64,000 nt of DNA from Primula veris (Eukaryota > Streptophyta > Magnoliopsida > Ericales > Primulaceae), in NCBI GenBank assembly GCA_963682055.1, contig OY821746.1, positions 22,882,481 to 22,946,480 of the forward strand. Reading direction: 5' to 3'. This document shows, one piece after another, positions 34,672-50,365 of this stretch. Both the position numbers and the translations under genes were made by a program. How positions within the stretch are numbered: the first letter of the stretch is position 1; each line of letters opens with the position of its first letter. The notes below the pieces were generated by a model, which was given only the letters and a program-made list of their open reading frames with translations, was not told where the DNA came from and did no database searches.

Positions 34672-37368
34672 TTATGGACTTAGGTCTATAGGTTCTTCAT
34701 TTGCTTTTTTCTTTTCCGATTGCTTTTCCAGCGCCATATATAATTTGAAATTTGGTCGAAAAAGTTCCTTCCATGGCGCAGCTGCCTCAGTGCGTGTTTG
34801 TTCCCACCGTGCTATAATTCCTGGCATTGGGAAGATCCCTTCTTTAGGAATAACCTGAGCATAGTGACAACTGTTGACGAACACCATTACAGTCGGGATG
34901 TAATATGTCGTTCCCTGAGGCGGACCAGTATAAAGAGGTAAAAAAGTAGAGTTCCACACGTTTACCTCTCCATTTTGATTTTCCCATAAGGACAACAATA
35001 CAATTGGCATATTGTAATGAGAAGCAATTAAAAAACCATACGACGGAAATCTCATCCATTTCTCAGAAGGTGCGGGATTTGTAGCATGATAAAAATTTAA
35101 ACTTGATAAAATGTAATCATACCGGTAAGCTTCAAAGTCAAGATTCTCAAACAGCTCATAATAAACACCTTTCATTTGCTGCAGCTCTTGAAACAATTCA
35201 CATCTTACCGCGTACCAATCATCTTCCCCATGCTGTTTACCCGTCGCATTTGCAACTACCCGGAACCCACAGTTACCATCCCCACGCACATCATAAACCG
35301 TTTCGATGTAACTATGTAACATGAACCATATTTGGTCACTGTACAGGAAGGTTGGCCTATTGGGGGTGGGTTTAGGGTTCTGGTTTCGCGGCCTCCTAGT
35401 TGGGTTTACCCTTACCTCCGGTGTTTCATCGGCCTTGCCTTTGCCCTTGTCCCTACTAGCACCAGCACTCTGTTCCTCCATATACTCCCATCCCGACTTA
35501 TCCCTCTTACTAGATTTGTCGCCTTTTCTAGGTCTCCCCCTATTTGCTCTCACTTCGGGGTCACTGACGGATGTTCTGGCTGGTACGGTTATCTCTCGGA
35601 GTTGTGTTTTCATACGCCGTTTTTCAACATTCGTTTTGCTAGCATAAACACTTTTAAACTCTTCTAGATCACCCTCTACCCCATAATCATCGGTGTTCCC
35701 ATTATCATCAATTACGTCTAATTTTTTCCAGAATGGATGAATATATTCTAGAGGAAGAGGCTTCCCGAATAAAATATGTTCACTCATAATATGATGACAA
35801 GGTAAACCGTGAGACAATTTAAAACCGCAAGAACAATTCTCATCAGCCTGGCCACTACATTTTTTGTGTTCTTGGAATAATAAATCAAAGGCATAGTGTG
35901 TGATATACGACCTAAGATTTATAAATAGAGGCGTTTTTTCAGAATGTGGAAAATAAGACTTGCATTTATCCAACTTCGTCTTAATATCCTCAAACTGTTT
36001 TTCTAGAATTCTATTCACCTCTACCCAAACAGTTTCAAGCGTGCCAGTATTTGTGGAAAGGGATCTTTTCAGCTTAGCATGTTGTTGTTCGGCTCGATTG
36101 CTAGTTCTGTTACCTAGATGTGTTGTGTGGTTGGTATAGCATGCAACAAACTTTTCAGCATAATCATTTAAAAGTTTGTCTACATACTTAATCACAGCAG
36201 GGTACGATTTGTAAGAGGAATTGAAATTAGTTCGGTTATAATTGTACTCCTCTATCGACTCAGAATCAACCAATAAACCCCAATCATCTAGAAACGTTTG
36301 CCACTCCTCGTCAGGGATCTTTTTACGGCAGTTTTTCAAAACATTTTTTGCAATATGAAAAGTGCACAAAATATGATGAGAATCGGGAAAAACAACGGAT
36401 AAAGCATTTGATAAGGCCATTTCCCTGTCGGTTACAAACACCCTAGGTAGTATACACCCCTCCAATGTAACTTTAAATTTTTCCAATGCCCATATATAAC
36501 TTTCTTGTGTCTCGTCACTCATGAAAACAAAACCTAAACAATATGTTTGGTTCGTTGATGTCATTCCTACGACTTCTAGAAATGACATATTAAAACGGTT
36601 TGTCCTATATGTACAATCCATTAACAAGACATCAGGAAAAGCTTTGAACATCCTTATAGAATCGGGGTGTGCAAAAAACAAGTTCTCAAGGCAATGAGTT
36701 GATGGGTTCATATTATAGTAGAATGTGTAGCGATGTCTATCCAACAAATTAAAAAGTTCCTGTGTCGGGTTTCTACCATCTCGTTCTTTAAATTTCAGTC
36801 CGGCCAAAAAATTATGTATCGTTTTAGTGTTTGATACATTGTCAGGATTTCGATTTTTAATGGCCTCTAATATTGCACCAACTTTAAAACTACTTTGCCT
36901 TAAAGTTTTAACAATTTCTTTTTCATATTGGGTTAAACGAGCACGTCGTGCTTGCCCTTGGAGGTAAGTTGGAGGTGGGTGGTTATGTTGTCCATTTTCC
37001 ACGTGACACATCCATTCACCATTAACTATGTAACCTTTAATGAAAAATGGACAGTCTTTTTTCTTTGTACCTGATTTTACGGAAGATGGTTTCTTTTTTT
37101 CGTAAACCCCAGATTTATCACACACAATATCAACATATGGTGTTCTGCTCCCATCACCCCCTCCAGACCTACGAATCGTAAGAATGAAACCCCAATTTCC
37201 AGCCACATCAGCAAGATCAGCAAGCATTTCATCACTTGTTTCCCAAGTCAATTCATCAACTTCAAAGTGCTCCGAATAATCAGTTAGCTCATCGTTTGAG
37301 CCACTGGATGAATTCGCATTGTTGTTGTTATTCCATTGGTTGTTGTCATAACCATAGTTGTAATTCAT
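34672..37368 (-). CDS. MULE transposase (FAR1/MURA type) fused to an OTU-like cysteine protease domain
   Basis: A single 898-codon frame. Order: Asn-rich N-terminus (about 1-25); FAR1-type zinc DNA-binding region with C83, C106, H128 and H130; MULE transposase core with probable catalytic D251 (LLMDCTYRTN), D314 (VTDREMALSNAL) and E427 (NRAEQQHAKLK); SWIM zinc finger CSC...CHH at 512-526; a basic low-complexity linker (about 580-670) with an AT-hook-like GRPRKGDK; and an OTU domain from about 690 with D697, C700 (RGDGNCGFR) and H835 (NSCHYAQV) as likely catalytic residues. Transposase would cut and join the element ends in the nucleus; OTU proteins remove ubiquitin, so the fusion could stabilise the transposase or act on host factors (inference). 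No stop or frameshift, so probably expressible. The 3'-to-5' neighbour is the PMD gene, same strand. Confidence 0.93.
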   Translation of the reverse strand: MNYNYGYDNNQWNNNNNANSSSGSNDELTDYSEHFEVDELTWETSDEMLADLADVAGNWGFILTIRRSGGGDGSRTPYVDIVCDKSGVYEKKKPSSVKSGTKKKDCPFFIKGYIVNGEWMCHVENGQHNHPPPTYLQGQARRARLTQYEKEIVKTLRQSSFKVGAILEAIKNRNPDNVSNTKTIHNFLAGLKFKERDGRNPTQELFNLLDRHRYTFYYNMNPSTHCLENLFFAHPDSIRMFKAFPDVLLMDCTYRTNRFNMSFLEVVGMTSTNQTYCLGFVFMSDETQESYIWALEKFKVTLEGCILPRVFVTDREMALSNALSVVFPDSHHILCTFHIAKNVLKNCRKKIPDEEWQTFLDDWGLLVDSESIEEYNYNRTNFNSSYKSYPAVIKYVDKLLNDYAEKFVACYTNHTTHLGNRTSNRAEQQHAKLKRSLSTNTGTLETVWVEVNRILEKQFEDIKTKLDKCKSYFPHSEKTPLFINLRSYITHYAFDLLFQEHKKCSGQADENCSCGFKLSHGLPCHHIMSEHILFGKPLPLEYIHPFWKKLDVIDDNGNTDDYGVEGDLEEFKSVYASKTNVEKRRMKTQLREITVPARTSVSDPEVRANRGRPRKGDKSSKRDKSGWEYMEEQSAGASRDKGKGKADETPEVRVNPTRRPRNQNPKPTPNRPTFLYSDQIWFMLHSYIETVYDVRGDGNCGFRVVANATGKQHGEDDWYAVRCELFQELQQMKGVYYELFENLDFEAYRYDYILSSLNFYHATNPAPSEKWMRFPSYGFLIASHYNMPIVLLSLWENQNGEVNVWNSTFLPLYTGPPQGTTYYIPTVMVFVNSCHYAQVIPKEGIFPMPGIIARWEQTRTEAAAPWKELFRPNFKLYMALEKQSEKKKANEEPIDLSP

Positions 37369-37502
37369 TTTCGAAAAAGTGTTTGTTTGTATATTTTATT
37401 GGGGGAGAAATGAGGATTTTTTTAGAGATTTCCGAAATGTGTTTGTGTTTGATTTTATGGTTTGTTAGAATTGGCAAAATTGAGTCATATTTATAGGGTA
37501 AG
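37369..37502 (-). promoter_or_regulatory. leader and proximal upstream region of the transposase gene
   Basis: AT-rich leader with a short run to the first hairpin repeat at 37503. No unambiguous TATA box chosen. Confidence 0.35.
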
Positions 37503-37890
37503 TTTACACTACAAACCGTAGATTACTTTTACGGTTTGTAGTGAATTTTTGGTGTAGTCATTTCGAAACTTTAATAATGCATTGAGTAGTCATTTTCGGA
37601 TAGGGTTGTCAAATCATAATAATTCAAAAGTGATAAGGTGTTGTCGGAATTATTTTGATAGATATGGTATCCAATGTAATTTACACTACAAACCGTATAT
37701 TACTTTTACGGGTTGTAGTGTTTTTTTTGGAGTAGTCATTTCGAAACTTTAATAATGCATTGAGTAGTCATTTTCGGATAGGGTTGTCAACTCATAATAA
37801 TTCAAAAGTGATAATGTGTTGTCGGAATTATTTTGATAGATATGGTATCCAATGTAATTTACACTACAAACCGTATATTACTTTTACGGT
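37503..37890. repeat. 177-bp tandem repeat carrying ACCGTA hairpins
   Basis: TTTACACTACAAACCGTA begins units at 37503, 37680 and 37858 (periods 177 and 178; the third is partial). Each carries a hairpin of the form AAACCGTATATTACTTTTACGGTTT (written here as arms AAACCGTA and TACGGTTT around an AT loop). Confidence 0.85.
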
Positions 37891-37974
37891 TTGTATTTTA
37901 TTTTATTTTTACGTTATTAACGGTGATTCCGTGTAAAAAGTACATTCGTAAAACGTCGCTGCTCAAATCAGGGG

Positions 37975-38085
37975 TGCAAACCGTACATTACTTTTACGGT
38001 TTGCACATAAAACATGCAAACCGTACATTTAATGTACGGTTTGTATGAAATCTGTACAAACCGTACATTAAATGTACGGTTTGTA
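37975..38085. repeat. cluster of three ACCGTACATT hairpins
   Basis: Palindromes with arms CAAACCGTACATT and AATGTACGGTTTG at about 37977-38006, 38013-38045 and 38054-38086. Same arm sequence as the MULE termini except for one base (ACAT for AGAT). Confidence 0.85.
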
Positions 38086-38104
38086 TGTATATTTCAGAAT
38101 ATTT

Positions 38105-38518
38105 AGTTTTTAGGGGTTTAGGGTTTAGGGTTTGTAATTTAGGGTTTAGGGGTCAGGGTTTGTAATTTAGGGTTTAGGGTTTAGATTTTAGGGTTTAGGG
38201 TTTAGGGTTTATGGTTTGTAATTTAGGGTTTAGGGTTTAGGGTTTAGGGGTTAGGGTTTGTAAATTAGGGTTTAGGGTTTAGGGTTTAGAATTTAGGTTT
38301 TAGGGTTTAGGGTTTACGGTTTGTAATTTAGGGTTTAGGGTTTAGGGGTTAGGGTTTGTAATTTAGGGTTTAGGGTTTAGGGTTTAGGGGTTAGGGTTTG
38401 TAATTAGGGTTTATGGTTTAGGGTTTGTAATTTAGGGTTTGGTGTTTAAGGTTTAGGGTTTAGGGTTTGTAATTTAGGGTTTAGGGTTTAGGGTTTAGGG
38501 TTTAGGGTTTAGGGTTTG
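38105..38518. repeat. interstitial telomere-like array (TTTAGGG)n
   Basis: About 410 bp of TTTAGGG units, broken regularly by TTTGTAATTTAGGG and TTAGGGGTTAGGG variants, with the G-rich strand reading left to right. It lies between the PMD stop (38735) and the transposase start (37368), that is, upstream of the transposase. Confidence 0.95.
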
Positions 38519-38734
38519 TAAAAACTCAATATTGGTCATATCAATTAAAATACATAATATTTTTTACCCTAAAACATACAAATCAAACATACAAATCAAA
38601 TTAAACTTACGAAATTATAACGTACAAATCAAACATAGAAATCAAATTAAACCTACGAATTTATAATATTCCAACCCTAGCTAAGAATAAAACTGACAAA
38701 TCAAACATAGAAATCAAATACAAAAACAGTGCAT

Positions 38735-41125
38735 TTATTTTTTTTTGTAACGACTAAATGTTTTAAAGTTGGACACAGGGAGCATCTTTCCCGCCGATGT
38801 TAATCTATCGGATGACGGCTCAGCAGACTCTTCGATTTCGTTTAGCTCCGTACGCCGTCTTTGTCGCTGCTGTGATTCTGGATGCGACGCACGCTCGTGG
38901 GATGTAACTGTCAACCCTCGACTCCAACTGTCGGTTGACTGATGACTAGGATGATGCTCGTACGACCCAAATGATTGTCTATGATGATCGAACGGGACAT
39001 CATCCTGAACGTAGCCCGACCCAGCAAAAGAAGCACGACGACCATGACCGCTTGAACTCGGACCCGGACCCTGATCTGTAGTCGGGGGTCGACCTCCACT
39101 GGTTCTTCTACCGCCGCTACTAGATTCGCCTTCCCCTCTGCCTCTTTCGTCGGGACGCCGACAACTTGCCGACCTAGTGTAATTTCTTGGGTCGTAACGT
39201 AGGTCGTCATCACCATCGTCGTCGTCGTCGTCGTCGTCGTCATCGTCATCCTCCCCATCCGACTGTTCATCAGCTGACCCGTACGGATTCAATCCCATTT
39301 CAGCGAAGTCCTTTCGTAGTAAGTCCACTTCCGTTTTCAATTTATGCTGTTTGAATGATTTGAAATTTCGGCGCAATACCGCTTTCTGAAAAAAAAAAAA
39401 CCAATCAAAAACGATTTTATAAGTATTGAAATATACAAACAGAAAAATAACAATCAAATATTAATGAACTTTAATTAGTTGTTACCATTTTACTGAACAA
39501 CCCTGTATGCTCCCGGAAACCGTGAGATGGCGGGGCAAGTTCAGGTGGGTTTATGAAGATGCGGGTCCGCTCTCTATACCATTTCATGTAATCCGGTGAC
39601 GTCCCCGTGCCATATTCGCCGTTAATAAGACGGGTGTGGCGGTCATTCCACACGGCTATAAATTCTCCGGTTAGTAAAGGCCAGTCGTGTTTTTGCCCAA
39701 TCCTATATCTTCTATCCTTGCCGTGACCATGTCTGGGTTTCCAAATATATGTAGGGACCCGCTGCACAAAACCGAACTGTCTCATGAACCTGTCCGCGGG
39801 GTGGTACTCAATCTTCTCATTACAAATGAGAGGCACAGAACAATGCCACATATAACGGCCCCGCGTGCAGTATTCCGGATACTGATTGAGATCCCCGTAA
39901 GGTTGCCACACTATCTGTAATCATCAAGTTAGAATATATAAACAATGGTGTAAAAATAGACGAGTAATAAATTCTGCGAACATAAGACAAATGCAAACAT
40001 ATACAACATATAATACGTAAGTTACATATAATACGAAAATTAAAATTTACCTGTTCAGGCGACATATTGTCAAACTGGTCACGTATGTGGACCACATTAT
40101 GTCCGTAGACATATGGCGTAAGGTTAGTTTGCCTCCACATCTTCCATCTGTAATATACAAATAAAAACCGATAAACAATAAATATAACCGGCAGCTAAGT
40201 AAATGATAGATGACACAATAATATAAAAAAGCAAATCCAATTCAAAAACTAAATAAATATCATACCTGTAACCGAGGGGGAACCTAGGCAAGCCCTCCGG
40301 TGGCTCGACATCTTCCGGCAGCTCTTCACACGGTCTAACCGGCAGTAGTCTGGTAATCGCCCACATATCCAGAAACATCACCGCCCCGCTTACTCCGGTT
40401 GTCTTACAACGTACCACCCTGCATAGATTAGCCTCTAACCAGGCCAGAAGAGCTGATCCCCAACTATACTCAGCACATGTGTCAAAATCCTCCAGAAATG
40501 GCAGAGGCCAGAGTGGAATCTGATCACTGCTCTTATCCGAAAACACATGTGCAGCCAGTAATAATAGCATGGCAGCCCTAGACTGATATAGTAAACACTC
40601 CTCACTAGGGTTGGGGGGTAATTCACCGAAGGTCTGTAACATCCAATCAAGTCTAACTGTCAGACAGTTTTGATCGACTTGATTGTCAGCCGGCCTAACA
40701 CCCAACAAACTCTCCATCATAGCCAACCTGCTCGCCTTCGTGTCATTCCGCTCCGACCGGGTCACAGCAAGACCATCCACCCTCAGACCAAGCATAATCT
40801 CTACATCCTGTAAAGATATCCCCAACTCTCCCCCGACAAAATGGAACGTGTGCGACTCATCACGCCACCTATCAACTAAGGCTGTAATCAACCCTCGGTC
40901 TACGGTATAATTACCTATACTGTAAATACCGTAAAAACCAGCCCTAATGATATTTTGAACTACCCTTTCAGGCGTCGGTATCTGCCAACTATAATTATAA
41001 ACCCTAATCTTATTGGCATCTCCTCTACCCGCTTCTCTGCCAGCATCCCAAGTCTGATTAGAAATGTGACCAGTCTGTCGTAAAATACCCAACCTCCCTT
41101 TAATATGTGGACCTGGGTCTGCCAT
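38735..41125 (-). CDS. plant mobile domain (PMD) protein carried by the MULE
   Basis: Four exons on the minus strand join in frame: 41125-40266, 40147-40051, 39914-39486 and 39385-38735, with GT/AG junctions, giving 678 residues. The N-terminal 350 residues match the PMD (aminotransferase-like) fold: WRDESHTFHFVGGELGISLQ, DVEIMLGLRVDG, LLLLAAHVF, LPFLEDFD, WGSALLAWL, then WKMWRQTNLTPYVYG and the IVWQPYG...CTRGRYMW..VPLICNEKIEYHP segment. The C-terminus is low complexity: an aspartate run of about 12 followed by Ser/Gly/Arg-rich tail ending in KKK. PMDs occur both in mobile elements and in host silencing factors such as MAIN/MAIL1. No lesion seen. ATG 41125 is preferred (MADPGPHIKGRL) over the ATG 18 bp upstream. 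Its role in the element is unknown; an anti-silencing role is only a guess. Confidence 0.85.
39218..39258. repeat. GTC/GAC trinucleotide run coding the aspartate tract
   Basis: (GTC)n with ATC interruptions, in frame within the last PMD exon; length changes would alter the number of aspartates without shifting the frame. Confidence 0.85.
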
Positions 41126-41139
41126 CCTAACTATGATAA

Positions 41140-42000
41140 CCAAATATAACTCAATTAATGATAACCAAAAAATGATAACATAACCAATTAATAATAACCA
41201 AACAATGATAACTCAATGATAACCAATTAATGATAACCAAACAATGATAACTCAATGATAACCAATTAATGATAACCAAACAATGATAACCAAACAATCA
41301 TTTTTTCATAAACCAAACAATAATAATTCAATTTTTTAATCATAACCAAACACACATTTTTTCATAAACCAAACAATAATAATTCAATTTTTTAATCATA
41401 ACCAAACACACATTTTTTCATAAACCAAACAATAATAATTCAATTTTTTAATCATAACCAAACACACATTTAATCATAAACCAAACAATAATAATTCAAT
41501 TTTTTAATCATAACCAAACAATCATTTTTTCATAAACCAAACAATAATAATTCAATTTTTTAATCATAACCAAACACACATTTTTTCATAAACCAAACAA
41601 TAATAATTCAATTTTTTAATCATAACCAAACACACATTTTTTCATAAACCAAACAATAATAATTCAATTTTTTAATCATAACCAAACACACATTTAATCA
41701 TAAACCAAACAATAATAATTCAATTTTTTAATCATAACCAAACAATCATTTTTTCATAAACCAAACAATAATAATTCAATTTTTTAATCATAACCAAACA
41801 CACATTTTTTCATAAACCAAACAATAATAATTCAATTTTTTAATCATAACCAAACACACACTTAATCATAAACCAAACAATAATAATTCAATTTTTTAAT
41901 CATAACCAAACACATTTAATCATAACCAAACACATTTAATCATAAACCAAACAATAATAACTCAATTTTTTAATCATAACCAAACACATTATCAACAATT
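41140..42000. repeat. 56-bp minisatellite upstream of the PMD gene
   Basis: First a short series of AACCAATTAATGATAACCA units (41140-41290), then about 12 copies of a 56-bp unit containing AACCAAACAATAATAATTCA and TTTTTTAATCATAACC, alternating CACACATTTTTTCATA, CACACATTTAATCATA and CAATCATTTTTTCATA variants. A GTATATC donor-like site at about 42205 (minus) and TTATCATAG just before the ATG suggest the array may lie in a 5' UTR intron. Confidence 0.9.
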
Positions 42001-42470
42001 CAAATTAACCAAACAAAATAAAAAAACATGCAAAAATGGGACAAATATCAACAATTATTAAAATTTCTATAATTAATATAAACAAACAACAAACAATTAT
42101 ATATAGCTAAGTGAATTATGAATTTGCATATTTTATATATTTTTTCCTATTTTACAAATAGAAATTACACAAAATAAATAATAAATTAGAGAATAAAAGA
42201 TATACCTTCAATTATGGATAAGTTTGATTGATGATTTGGGGTTTTTTGTTAATAAATTTGATAGTTAATGTGGTTGATTGATTTGGGTGATTTTTTGGGT
42301 TGAAAATTGGGGGTTTTTGAGAGAAAGAGAGAGAATGTAGTATAAAAAATGTTTTTTTTTTAAAAAAAAAACGTAAGTTTCTGTTTTTCAGGGACCTGCT
42401 GTGTAATTTTGGTGCAGGGACTGACTGTGTAATTCTGAAAAGCAGGGACTGACTGTGTAATTTTGCAAAA
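42001..42470 (-). promoter_or_regulatory. likely promoter and leader of the PMD gene
   Basis: On the minus strand a CTCTCTCTTTCTCTC leader-like pyrimidine stretch (about 42315-42335) follows an AT-rich region. Further out, GACTGACTGTGTAATTTTG occurs three times (about 42395-42465). No single TATA box is certain. Confidence 0.35.
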
Positions 42471-42595
42471 AATTACACAGACCGTAGATTTAATCTACGG
42501 TCTGTATCATTTAATCCAAACCGTAGATTTAATCTACGGTTTGTATTAAATGATACAGACCGTAGATTAAATCTACGGTCTCTGCGTAAAAACAG
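42471..42595. repeat. right terminal region of the MULE: three hairpins and TIR
   Basis: Three palindromes with arms ACCGTAGATT / AATCTACGGT at about 42481-42501, 42520-42540 and 42560-42580, the last running into the terminal CTCTGCGTAAAAACAG. Confidence 0.88.
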
Positions 42596-43435
42596 AATAG
42601 AGTGATCACTTGTTTCCGAAGGATGGTAACATAGCTCGCATTCTATTCATTTGTACTAAACCCATATGATAGAACATAAAAATCAGACCCGAATATTCTA
42701 TTTGGGTAATAATCAACCCACCTTATAAATGGGTATCCAACGCTTAAATGGGTCGTCTCATACTTTTTATAGGAATTGGGGTTTTACTATTAAAAGCCCA
42801 AGCCCAATCAAAGGGGGACCCATGTCTGAAAAATTCCTGGGATGAAGACATTTGTCAATATCCTAAAAGGCGCAGTTGCCTATAAATAGCCAACTACCCC
42901 TCCTAGAAAAGGACCAGAAAATCTATCCAAAAAATATAGAGAGAAGTTGAGAAAAGAGAGAAACTAACCAACGCACACCACTTCTAGAAATAAACCGAGA
43001 AAAGACAGCCGAGCACCGAATAAAATGGGAGAAAGATCAAGACGAGAGATTAAATAGTCATATCGAGCACAATTGTCAAAACCGAAATACTAGTCCGAGT
43101 AAGTGTAATAGTCCTAACAAGGATAATAATCCGAGCAATAATAAAAATCAGGAAGTATCATTTATTCACGGTTGATTTACTATTATATCATTGTTGAAAA
43201 GTCTAACGCGACCGACCAAAGTTATGGCTTTATCACCATAATTTGTAACCGATAAAGGATTGAAAGTTATTTATAGTGTAGGGTGAGTAATATAAATAAA
43301 ATAGGAGTATTTCACAAGATATTCCCCAATAATATATTATAATAATTATTATTTATAAACCTACCCAATAATAAATATAAAACCCAAAAACATAGAAAAG
43401 CCACGTCATATGAACTATTTTCCATTAGATAGATA
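42596..43435. repeat. 841-bp duplicated block, copy B (right of the MULE, upstream of citrate synthase)
   Basis: Copy of 33087-33927 (differences such as ATTCCTGGG for ATCCCTGGG). It begins exactly where the MULE ends, with the truncated LINE sequence AATAGAGTG, and runs to the (TA)n tract before the citrate synthase leader. Confidence 0.93.
42881..42888 (+). promoter_or_regulatory. TATA box in copy B
   Basis: TATAAATA, identical to 33372-33379, followed by a GA-rich leader. It lies 755 bp upstream of the citrate synthase ATG, so it could be an alternative far promoter of that gene or the promoter of an old LTR. Unproven. Confidence 0.4.
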
Positions 43436-43642
43436 TATATATATATATATATATATATAGTGGGTAAGCGAGCATTTCCGGCAAGCAAAGGAAACAGTCT
43501 TCTAGTCTATACATATACATAATATATATACATAAATAGTAATAAATACTACTCCATTCCATATTAAGCAACTTGATCATTTCTATACACACATATAGAT
43601 ACATACATACACATATATAGATAGAGAGAGAGAGAGAGAGAG
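43432..43642 (+). promoter_or_regulatory. 5' leader region of citrate synthase with (TA)n and (GA)n tracts
   Basis: A (TA)n run at about 43434-43459 and a (GA)n run at 43623-43642 ending at the ATG. GA-rich leaders are common next to plant start codons. Confidence 0.55.

Positions 43643-50365
<6,723 letters not shown>

Larger units (their letters stand above)
33964..42595 (-). mobile_element. 8.6-kb two-gene Mutator-like element (transposase-OTU plus PMD gene)
   Basis: Termini pair as inverted repeats of about 40 bp: left CTGAAAAAACGCTGAAACCG, right (reverse complement) CTGTTTTTACGCAGAGACCG, each continuing into a TAGATT-AATCTA hairpin. Between them, both on the minus strand, are a transposase gene and a PMD gene with no visible lesion, separated by a hairpin-rich and telomere-like region. 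The 9 bp after the right end, AATAGAGTG, also occur at 33087-33095 where copy A begins. No 9-bp duplication touches the left end. Confidence 0.85.

Noticed and set aside
35103..35667. Open frames of about 110 codons on the plus strand
   Set aside because: They are antisense to the transposase-OTU coding sequence, mainly its basic linker, and have no independent support.
38105..38518. A true chromosome end or telomere-fusion site
   Set aside because: The array is short, interrupted and lies inside the borders of one MULE with its genes on either side.
33095..42604. A simple 9-bp MULE target duplication AATAGAGTG on both sides
   Set aside because: The 9 bp touch only the right end. On the left they lie 869 bp from the MULE terminus, so a plain insertion does not explain the structure.
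33087..43435. The two 841-bp blocks as LTRs of one retrotransposon
   Set aside because: Copy A starts inside continuous LINE coding sequence and copy B starts with the same LINE bases right after a MULE terminus. The interior holds MULE and PMD genes, no gag-pol, and no primer site or polypurine tract borders the blocks.
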